From CAYONM01 sp964405325 (GTDB taxonomy: Bacteria > Planctomycetota > UBA11346), in assembly GCA_964405325.1 (NCBI GenBank), contig CAYONM010000062.1:1-16446 (forward strand): a DNA stretch of 16,446 nucleotides, in the 5' to 3' direction. Within the stretch, counting starts at the first letter, position 1. The number at the start of each line of letters is the position of its first letter. The notes under the pieces are model-generated. The model was not told where the DNA came from, did not search any database, and worked only from the letters and a program-made list of their open reading frames with translations. Both the position numbers and the translations under genes were made by a program. Positions 1-5,953 of the stretch are shown here, in pieces.

Positions 1-22
1 CGGCGCCCGGTTTTTGCTCTTA

Positions 23-178
23 GGGTGCGGAAAGAAATAAAGGTAGCAGATCGCGTAGAGATTTTGTCGATTCTTCAAGGCGCGAAGAGCGAGCATATCG
101 AGTATATGTAAGCGATAAGCAACGCAGAAGGGCGGCAAAAGATCAAGTGAGACGCTACCTTTATTTATTGACGGGCCC
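23..178 (+). mobile_element. MITE-like element, copy 1
   Basis: A 156-bp non-coding element. Its ends (23-47 and 154-178) are imperfect terminal inverted repeats matching at 20 of 25 positions, with the inner 13 bases AAATAAAGGTAGC perfect. It is flanked by a direct TTA at 20-22 and 179-181, consistent with a 3-bp target duplication. A second copy lies inverted at 16286-16441 and differs only at positions 56, 72 and 73. No transposase is encoded, so movement would need an enzyme in trans. A 3-bp TNA duplication and GGG ends would fit an IS5-type (IS1031-like) transposase, but that is inference. A GTG at 147 opens a frame running out of the element toward the sigma gene; the 450 start is preferred. 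Confidence 0.85.
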
Positions 179-184
179 TTACAT

Positions 185-202
185 CGAGGGGCAAGCCCCT
201 CG
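185..202. repeat. Short perfect palindrome beside MITE copy 1
   Basis: CGAGGGGC-AA-GCCCCTCG is an 18-nt perfect inverted repeat with a two-base centre, starting six bases after the MITE end. It is not followed by a T tract, so it is not a typical intrinsic terminator. It may belong with the longer hairpin at 209-265 as one structured or repetitive unit. Confidence 0.6.
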
Positions 203-208
203 GACCCC

Positions 209-265
209 GAAGCTGAGGCTGCGAGAACAACTTTTTCTTTACGAAGTTCTCGCAGCCTCAGCTTC
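209..265. repeat. 20-bp perfect inverted repeat (long hairpin)
   Basis: The arm GAAGCTGAGGCTGCGAGAAC (209-228) pairs perfectly with 246-265 across a 17-nt pyrimidine-rich loop. A further GGACC/GGTCC pair (202-206 and 273-277) could extend the stem across a bulge. Neither strand has a U-run after the stem, which argues against a Rho-independent terminator. It could be a remnant of another small mobile element, or a structured leader of the sigma gene downstream. Function unknown. Confidence 0.7.
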
Positions 266-449
266 TATCGTCGGTCCTTTGGATCTGGCCATGCCCCATC
301 GATCAGAGGGCACCTCGGTGGTCTTTGCGCTGCCAATCAGAGCGAATGGTGCAATGGTCCGCAGTCTGAATGAACCCTTGCGGAAGCCCTGCGTTGGTGC
401 TTCCATGTCTGCCCCCGCCGTGCAACGCCAGCCAGGAGATGCCATCCGC
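266..449 (+). other. Non-coding leader of the sigma-factor gene
   Basis: Together with the MITE and the hairpins, this makes 449 bases without a gene I can support. The frame of the sigma gene is open back to 147, but that translation crosses the MITE and the 20-bp hairpin and has no recognisable domain. An in-frame ATG at 405 is a possible alternative start. I see no convincing promoter. Confidence 0.4.
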
Positions 450-1028
450 ATGTGTGATCCCGATGCCCGTTTGTTCGAGCGTTTGCGGGATAGTGAGGAT
501 GTCGACGCCGCTTTGACTGCGTTGGTGCAACGATTCCAGCACGAATTGGTTGGCTATTTCTACCACCAATGCTGGGATCAACGGCTTGCCGAAGAGCTGG
601 CCCAGACGGTGTTCATCAAGATCTACCAAGCGCGACATCGCTATCGCATTGAGGCCAAGGCGCGCACCTTCCTGTACCGCATCGCCTATAATGCCTGGGT
701 GGATCACGTCCGGCGGCAACAACGGCACCGGGCCATCAGCTTGGATGCACCCATGGGCCGCAGCGAGCACAGCCTGGGGGATGCTCTGCCGGCACCGGGC
801 GCTCCGGTGACCGATGCCGGTGATGTGCAGCACATTCGGCAGCGCATCGAGCAGGCGGTGGATCGTTTGCCGGAGGGGCAGCGCTTGGTGTTTGTGCTGG
901 CCAACAATCAGGGGTTCAAGTACCAGGACATCGCCGATATCCTCGATATTCCAGAGGGAACGGTAAAAAGCCGAATGTTTGGCGCGGTGCGTCGACTGCG
1001 CTCTGAGCTTGAGGATCTGATCACATGA
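450..1028 (+). CDS. ECF-type RNA polymerase sigma-70 factor
   Basis: A 192-residue extracytoplasmic-function sigma factor, which would direct RNA polymerase to a specific promoter set. Region 2 spans about residues 22-94, with core-binding and -10-recognition helices around LAEELAQTVFIKIY and ARTFLYRIAYNAWVDHVRR. Region 4 spans about 129-185, with the helix-turn-helix FKYQDIADILDIPEGTVKSR (156-175) for -35 binding. Only a short linker joins them and there is no region 1 or 3, as usual for ECF factors. ATG 450 was chosen because AGGAG at 434-438 precedes it and the length is typical; the frame is open upstream and ATG 405 would add 15 residues. The stop overlaps the start of the next gene (ATGA), implying translational coupling to its probable regulator. 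The exact ECF group cannot be assigned by eye. Confidence 0.93.
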   Translation: MCDPDARLFERLRDSEDVDAALTALVQRFQHELVGYFYHQCWDQRLAEELAQTVFIKIYQARHRYRIEAKARTFLYRIAYNAWVDHVRRQQRHRAISLDAPMGRSEHSLGDALPAPGAPVTDAGDVQHIRQRIEQAVDRLPEGQRLVFVLANNQGFKYQDIADILDIPEGTVKSRMFGAVRRLRSELEDLIT

Positions 1029-2383
1029 GCGGGTTGGATCCGGTGTGGCGAGCTCTGGTGCAAGGGGAGACGGCCTGTCCTGATGGTCCGGCCCTGGCCA
1101 AGCTGGGGCGGTTGCTGCGCGAGCATGAACCACCGCAGCCGGTGGAGCTGTGTCAGCGGGTGCAGGCAGCGGTGCGGGCGGTGGGGGAAGAATCCGAACA
1201 GATCGCCGATTTCTACGAAGATCAGCAGGCCGCGGTTGCTGCCCGGCCCGATCTGGTGCGCCTGCGTCGTCTGCTGCAGGAGGGAGCCGAGCCGCCACGA
1301 CCGGTCGATCTGGCACCGCGCGTCAACGAGCAGGTCGAGCGTCAGCGGCGTCGTTCCCCGCGTCGGTTGGACCCAGCCATGCGCTGGCGTATCTGGTTGG
1401 CGGTGGCCGGTGCGCATATCGCTGCCTTGTTGGCACTGTTCATCATTATCGACCACTGGCGTGAACGCGCTGGCGTGGGGTCTGGCCTAGCGCCCGCGGC
1501 ACCGCGTTGGTATCAGACCGATCTCGCCTTGGTTGCTGGTCGGCAACCCGCGCACCGCTGGGAAGATTTGGGCCGATCCCGTCTGTTGGCACCGCGAGCC
1601 GATCCGGCTTTGGCGCAGCGCCTGCACCAGCAGACCGGCGTGACCTGGGTTGAGTTGACCGAGGCCGGTTGCCGTTGGTTGCGGGCGCAGCGTCGAGGCG
1701 ACGGCCGTTGGGCTGGTGATTCAGATGCCCGGTCGGTAGCGGTGGATGCCGCAGTGGTAGCGGCCTTGCTGGCCGCTGGTGACACCGGTCCGGCGGTGCA
1801 GCAGGCCTTGGTGGTGCTGCCGACGACCGTGGTGCCGGCGGATCAGCCGTTGACCTCAGTGGCGCGTGCGCTCCGGGCCTTGGCCCTGGTGGATGCCTGT
1901 GTGCTGTTGCCCGAGCAGGGCTTCGAGGTGGCGGCCCGGTCAGCGGTGGCGGCGCTCGATACCTCGAGCGTTCCATGGGCGGTCTTGGCCCGACGACAGG
2001 CGGCGGCGTTGGGGTGGTCGGTCACCGCCACGGCCACGGACGATCAAGAGCGCGTGTTTCTCGCCTTTACCGCCGGGGAGGCGGGCTGGGCTGATGGCTT
2101 GCTGCATTGTCTCCCGACCGAATCACCCGCCTTGCTTGAACCGGGTGAGGCTCTGCTGGGCGGTGCCGTGTTGCGCGACGTCGGTGGTTTGGGCTGGCTG
2201 CTCTGGCGTGAGCGCATGCAGGCCGCCAGTGAGCGTTTCATGCAACAGGAGGATCGGGCCTGGTTGCCCGGCGAGCAGGTCACCGGCGCCGCTGCCGGTG
2301 ACGCGCTGCTGGCCACCGCTCTGGTCCTGATCGACCTGCAGTTGCCGTGGCGCTACGCTCCGATTGTCCCTGAAAGCCGCTGA
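1025..2383 (+). CDS. Membrane-anchored putative anti-sigma factor with QW-repeat-like ectodomain
   Basis: A 452-residue single-pass membrane protein whose start overlaps the sigma-factor stop. The cytoplasmic part (1-121) contains two copies of one module: residues 13-51 and 66-104 align around KLGRLLREHEPPQPVEL and RLRRLLQEGAEPPRPVDL. One transmembrane helix follows (about 122-142). The outer part is about 300 residues, mostly Ala/Leu-rich helix. It includes AGCRWLRAQRRGDGRW at 214-229, which resembles the QW motif of squalene-hopene cyclase and prenyltransferase alpha-toroid repeats. No cyclase DxDD motif is seen, so binding or sensing is more likely than catalysis. The classic zinc anti-sigma HxxxCxxC motif is also absent, so the anti-sigma role rests on gene order, coupling and topology. 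A weak GAGG lies about 10 bases before the start, inside the sigma gene. Confidence 0.75.
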   Translation: MSGLDPVWRALVQGETACPDGPALAKLGRLLREHEPPQPVELCQRVQAAVRAVGEESEQIADFYEDQQAAVAARPDLVRLRRLLQEGAEPPRPVDLAPRVNEQVERQRRRSPRRLDPAMRWRIWLAVAGAHIAALLALFIIIDHWRERAGVGSGLAPAAPRWYQTDLALVAGRQPAHRWEDLGRSRLLAPRADPALAQRLHQQTGVTWVELTEAGCRWLRAQRRGDGRWAGDSDARSVAVDAAVVAALLAAGDTGPAVQQALVVLPTTVVPADQPLTSVARALRALALVDACVLLPEQGFEVAARSAVAALDTSSVPWAVLARRQAAALGWSVTATATDDQERVFLAFTAGEAGWADGLLHCLPTESPALLEPGEALLGGAVLRDVGGLGWLLWRERMQAASERFMQQEDRAWLPGEQVTGAAAGDALLATALVLIDLQLPWRYAPIVPESR

Positions 2384-2617
2384 GCGGTCCACGCCGGTCT
2401 CAATTATTTTCGGCTGGACGGTTTGGTGGGGGGTGCTGTTTGGGGCTTGGCTGATGGAAAAGAGGCGCCGCCGCCACTGGCCAGCAGGAGGAGCGGGGCG
2501 ATGGCCGAGCGGCCGCAGGACCTTGGTACGAAAGGACTGACGGACGATTTCCTGGTATTCGGTTCAGCGACAGGACGCGTGGCGGTTCCTGATGGATGGC
2601 ATTCTCGGCTGAACGCT
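2384..2617. other. Intergenic region between convergent genes
   Basis: This holds the 3' ends of the anti-sigma gene (+) and the Cache gene (-). Reading frames exist on both strands, but none has a recognisable domain or a good start. GTTCAGC/GCTGAAC arms about 36 bases apart lie near the Cache stop. No clear T-tailed terminator is visible for either gene. Confidence 0.4.
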
Positions 2618-3160
2618 TCATTTCGGATTAAGGGTGGCAATCTTCGCTTCGCTCAGGTCGTAAGTGCCGCAACCCACCACCATGGTTTCGCTATCGACAT
2701 CGGCTTTCTTGACAAATGACACCTTATGCGAGCCAATTTTCTCACCCGGCTTAGGCCACCAATAATCGACCCAGTCGCCTTCGGCCTGAGCTTGAACCAC
2801 CTGGTTCATGATCACGAAGATCTGCTTGCCCTTGGTGCCGCGTAGGGCCAATAGCGGGCGTCCCTCCAGCTGTGGTTTGATGGGATGCATCAGCATGGTG
2901 CCATCGATGCGATGGATCCAGATGTAGGTGCCGGCGAACAGGTAGGGACTGTCTGCGCCTCGAAACTGATGGAAGGCGGCGGTGCCTTCACTCTCCAGCA
3001 GGGTGACCGCCTGGTTGACCTTGTCGGTGATCATCTCGGGTGTGGCCTTGGTGTCGGCAGTGGCTTGACACTTGGCGACGCTCTCATCAGTGAGACGTTG
3101 CAGCTCGGGTGGCAGGCTGGCTGCGGCAAGGCTTGCCGTCACGACGATCAGCAGAATCAT
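2618..3160 (-). CDS. Secreted single-Cache-domain protein
   Basis: A 180-residue exported protein (counted from ATG 3160) that is almost entirely one small-molecule-binding Cache_2-type domain. Such domains are normally the sensor part of chemoreceptors and kinases. Residues 1-15 are a hydrophobic signal sequence (ILLIVVTASLAAAS). The Cache signature follows: YIWIHRIDGTMLMHP (79-93), GDWVDYWWPKPGE (128-140) and KVSFVKK...MVVGCGTYD (146-168). C31 and C164 could form a disulfide. There is no transmembrane or signalling domain, so it may act as a periplasmic binding protein or part of a multi-protein sensor. The start is unsure: AAGGAG lies 18 bases before ATG 3160 but exactly 6 before an in-frame CTG at 3172. 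The CTG start would add Met-Leu-Ile-Arg and give the signal peptide its positive charge. The frame stays open back to 3232, into the terminator hairpin. Confidence 0.85.
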   Translation of the reverse strand: MILLIVVTASLAAASLPPELQRLTDESVAKCQATADTKATPEMITDKVNQAVTLLESEGTAAFHQFRGADSPYLFAGTYIWIHRIDGTMLMHPIKPQLEGRPLLALRGTKGKQIFVIMNQVVQAQAEGDWVDYWWPKPGEKIGSHKVSFVKKADVDSETMVVGCGTYDLSEAKIATLNPK

Positions 3161-3233
3161 GCGTATGAGCAGGGTTGGCTCCTTTGTGATTTTATACTGA
3201 ACCTTTCTCAGTCTACCACAGCTTCTGTTCATG

Positions 3234-3272
3234 AGAAAGCGGGTGCCGGAGGAATTTCGGCACCCGCTTTCT
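3234..3272 (-). terminator. Perfect 15-bp stem, probable intrinsic terminator
   Basis: AGAAAGCGGGTGCCG (3234-3248) pairs perfectly with 3258-3272 around a 9-nt loop. Each strand reads GC-rich stem then CTTTCT, so it could work in both directions, though the U-run is short. It lies 18 bases after the stop of the short leftward frame at 3290, which suggests it ends that transcript and insulates the Cache gene. Confidence 0.65.
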
Positions 3273-3289
3273 ATCGTATGTCCGCCTGT

Positions 3290-3460
3290 CTACTGCAAAG
3301 CACCAGCCGTCGGCTGTTCACCGCGGGGCTTGTCGACGAAGTCACGTAGATGCGGGCCGTCACATTGCCAGGTGTACAATTCGTCAATGGTGGTGCCGGC
3401 ATCGGCCAGGGTGCCGCGGCAGACCCGGAGGAAGTCCAGGGTTGCGCCCAGCGGCTCCAG
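3290..3460 (-). CDS. Short orphan reading frame, possibly a gene remnant
   Basis: A leftward frame of 64 codons, open from 3484 (after a TGA at 3487-3485) to a TAG at 3292-3290. It has no ATG, GTG or TTG; the first plausible start is CTG at 3460, giving 56 residues with a poor ribosome site. The product looks protein-like: LDFLRVCRGTLADAGTTIDE, then LYTWQCDGPHLRDFVDKPRG. It ends 18 bases before a perfect terminator-like hairpin and sits in a gap otherwise without genes. It could be the surviving C-terminal end of a truncated or frameshifted gene, a small protein with a non-standard start, or chance. I recognise no family. Confidence 0.35.
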   Translation of the reverse strand: MEPLGATLDFLRVCRGTLADAGTTIDELYTWQCDGPHLRDFVDKPRGEQPTAGALQ

Positions 3461-3544
3461 GCCTCGGCTGGGTCTGTTTATTGGTCAAGCCTTTCGGTTT
3501 TGGGTGGCGCCTGGTTTGTGCTATTGAGCGAGCGGCATAGTGCC

Positions 3545-3574
3545 AGAAAAAGCCCGCGCTCACAAAGCGCGGGC
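3545..3574 (-). terminator. Rho-independent terminator of the flagellar cluster
   Basis: On the minus strand GCCCGCGCT-TTGTG-AGCGCGGGC is followed directly by TTTTTC. This is a 9-bp, almost pure GC stem with a 5-nt loop and a U-tract, 31 bases after the hook-protein stop. Confidence 0.92.
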
Positions 3575-3605
3575 AGGTCAACCTGATCCGATAAAAAAGG
3601 GGGGG

Positions 3606-5912
3606 TCAGCGGACCAGGTTGGCGAGTTCTTCGAGTATTTCGTCGGTGGTCTGCACGACCCGGGCGTTCACCTGGAAACCGCGTTGCGAGGTGATCAATC
3701 GGGTGAATTCCGTTGCGATGTCGACGTTGGAACCTTCCAAAGCGCCCGAGGTGACGAAACCGGAGTTTTGCCCGGGGGTCCGTCTGGTCGGACTGCCGGA
3801 GTTGGTGGTGATTTGCCAAAGGCTGTTCTCCTGCTGATTCAAGCCGGAGGGGTTGGCGAAGGTCACCAAGGGGATTTGGGCGATATTCCGACTGATGCCG
3901 TTGGTATACAGCGCGACCACATCGCCTTCTGAGCTGACTGAGATATTGTCCAATTTACCATCAGTATAGCCGTCTTGTTCGACCGCAGCCGCGGTGGACG
4001 TGGAGCCGAAGCCGGTCAGGCCGTTGACCGAGCCGGCTTCGCCAAAGTTCAGGCGCATGGTGGACGGGTCGGTGGGGCCAGTGCTGGCCCAGTCCACCTG
4101 GACCGTTGCCGAGGCCGGCGAGCCGACGTAGCTGGTGCTGTTGACTGAGGTATTGTGGATGGTGGTGCCGATGGAACCGGTGTAGCGACCGAATTGATCG
4201 AATTCGATGCCGGTGACCAGGTCGTCGGTCATATCGCCCGTGCCGAGCGGTACATCGATGACCATGTCCCAGGAATTGATGCGTGCGGCGGAGTCGGCCT
4301 CGGTTCGGGTGCCGATGCGGAAGAAACGCATCTCCACGGTATGTCGACCACCCTGGGAGTCATAGACCTCGATCGAGGAGGAGACCAGTTCCGGGATGAA
4401 ACGGGACCGATACCAATTGAAGGTGGTGTTGGTTTCATTTCTGTATTGCCAGGCATTGGCATCGACGTTGCTATCCTCTTCGAACATGTCGGCGATGCCA
4501 TCGCCGTTGCGGTCTTGGGTCAGATTCAGGTTGTCAGAGTCCAGGATGATGGAGGTGGCAGAGGTGATCGTGGTACCGGGAGGTGAGCCGATCGCCGCAT
4601 ATTCGATGACATCGCCTTCTTGGATGTGCGGAAAGGAGTTCAAACTGAAATCCGGCGGGGTGGTACCATCATAGCCGAGCGGAACATTGATCGTACCCAG
4701 TTCGCGACCATTGATGCGGACCGAGACGGAAAAGGGCGCTGCCAGCGGCAGGCCACCGGCAACGGTGAAGGAGGGGGCGAGCAGGCCTTCACCGGTGGCA
4801 CCCACTATTGCCGACGCACTGGGAGTGGCCTGACTGAGGACCGCGGTATCCAGCAGCGGATTGGCGCCGTCGGCGTCCAGATGACCGGCCGGGCCAAAGG
4901 TTGCAGCGGTTTCGACGAACGGGCGAGACGCCAGGATGGCCGGCGGTCCGACTTGGGCGCCATCTTCTCCCATGAAAAAACTGAAGGCTTCGCCGGAACC
5001 GACCGCGTTGATGATGATGTTCCCGTTTTCTACGCGCGCGGTGCCGAAGCGGTCGTTGCCTTGGGCCAGGGTATTGTTGATCTTTTCCACCAGATCTCCC
5101 AGCGAGCCGGAGGGATTGTTGTCGGTGGGAACGGCCCAGGGATCGATGGTGAAGCTGCCGGCGTAGGTTTGGCCGTCGGGTTTGGTGCCGAAGATGTAGA
5201 TGGTCTTGTCGCGATCCACCGGATTGGCGGGTTCCGTGACATCCTTGAAGGTATTCAGCTGGTTCAGCGGTGTTTCTTCGGTGGCGGAGGCGCCGGTCAG
5301 CACATCCTTGAGCGGATACAGACTTTGCACGCTGGTGCCCTGCAAGGCATAAGTGCTGGCGTCCAGATTGCCTTCGAAGTCGATTTCCGTCGTCTGATTG
5401 GGTGGAAAGGCCTGGCCTTGGGGAATGGCGATGGGCACATTTTGATCCTGGATGGTCTGTGAGCCATCGGGATTGAGGTCGGTCCGGTAGGTGTTGCCCA
5501 TCAGACGATAACCGGATGAGAGGTGCACCAGATTGGATTCGGAGTCGATGCCAAAATTACCGACACGGGTATAAAACGATTTGGTGCCGTCGGTGACTTC
5601 GAAGAATCCTTCCCCCTGGATGGCCAAGTCGGTATTGCGGCCGGTGGCGGCCAGAGCCCCCTGACCGAAGTCTAGATCGATGGAGGATACCCGCATGCCC
5701 AAGCCGACCTGCCGGGGATTTTGGCCACCGACATTCGTACCAGGTGCCGAACCGGCGAAGGTGGTTTGGATCAGCGAGTTGGAGAAGCTGACGCGGGCGC
5801 CTTTGAAGCCCGGAGTATTGACGTTGGCCAGGTTGTTGGCTGAGACGTCCAGGGACAGCTGGTTGTTGAGCATGCCGCTGACGCCGGAATCGAGTGCGCG
5901 TTGAAGACCCAT
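3606..5912 (-). CDS. flgE: Flagellar hook protein FlgE, long form
   Basis: A 768-residue hook protein; hundreds of subunits would form the universal joint between basal body and filament, exported by the flagellar type III system. The N-terminus has the flagellar rod/hook signature, with SANNLANVNTPGFKGARVSF near residues 24-43, then the conserved GLGMRVSSIDLDFGQGALAA and DLAIQGEGFFEV. The C-terminus ends in the matching coiled segment GSNVDIATEFTRLITSQRGF...ILEELANLVR. The N- and C-terminal parts together form the tube core. E. coli FlgE is about 400 residues, so the middle carries roughly 350 extra, probably surface-exposed domains. Residues 467-480 (DRNGDGIADMFEED) look like a calcium loop of EF-hand or thrombospondin-3 type. 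AAGGGA lies about 8 bases before the ATG. It follows fliK by 41 bases and is last in the cluster. Confidence 0.93.
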   Translation of the reverse strand: MGLQRALDSGVSGMLNNQLSLDVSANNLANVNTPGFKGARVSFSNSLIQTTFAGSAPGTNVGGQNPRQVGLGMRVSSIDLDFGQGALAATGRNTDLAIQGEGFFEVTDGTKSFYTRVGNFGIDSESNLVHLSSGYRLMGNTYRTDLNPDGSQTIQDQNVPIAIPQGQAFPPNQTTEIDFEGNLDASTYALQGTSVQSLYPLKDVLTGASATEETPLNQLNTFKDVTEPANPVDRDKTIYIFGTKPDGQTYAGSFTIDPWAVPTDNNPSGSLGDLVEKINNTLAQGNDRFGTARVENGNIIINAVGSGEAFSFFMGEDGAQVGPPAILASRPFVETAATFGPAGHLDADGANPLLDTAVLSQATPSASAIVGATGEGLLAPSFTVAGGLPLAAPFSVSVRINGRELGTINVPLGYDGTTPPDFSLNSFPHIQEGDVIEYAAIGSPPGTTITSATSIILDSDNLNLTQDRNGDGIADMFEEDSNVDANAWQYRNETNTTFNWYRSRFIPELVSSSIEVYDSQGGRHTVEMRFFRIGTRTEADSAARINSWDMVIDVPLGTGDMTDDLVTGIEFDQFGRYTGSIGTTIHNTSVNSTSYVGSPASATVQVDWASTGPTDPSTMRLNFGEAGSVNGLTGFGSTSTAAAVEQDGYTDGKLDNISVSSEGDVVALYTNGISRNIAQIPLVTFANPSGLNQQENSLWQITTNSGSPTRRTPGQNSGFVTSGALEGSNVDIATEFTRLITSQRGFQVNARVVQTTDEILEELANLVR

Positions 5913-5953
5913 GGTGTTATTCCCTTGCTAAGTGTTGTGGGAAAAGACGCGTT

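Noticed and set aside
209..265. Hairpin as a Rho-independent terminator
   Set aside because: No U-run follows the stem on either strand; the T-rich stretch is in the loop.
303..1316. Long minus-strand reading frame over the sigma factor
   Set aside because: It is antisense to the well-supported ECF sigma and anti-sigma genes, rich in Pro/Arg/Ala/His, with no domain.
3593..3605. A6G7 homopolymer next to the flgE stop
   Set aside because: It lies just outside the coding sequence, so slippage would not change the protein.
4620..5462. 280-codon plus-strand frame
   Set aside because: It lies wholly antisense to flgE, whose protein is unmistakable; its Gly/Val/Arg-rich composition is a mirror of GC-rich codons.
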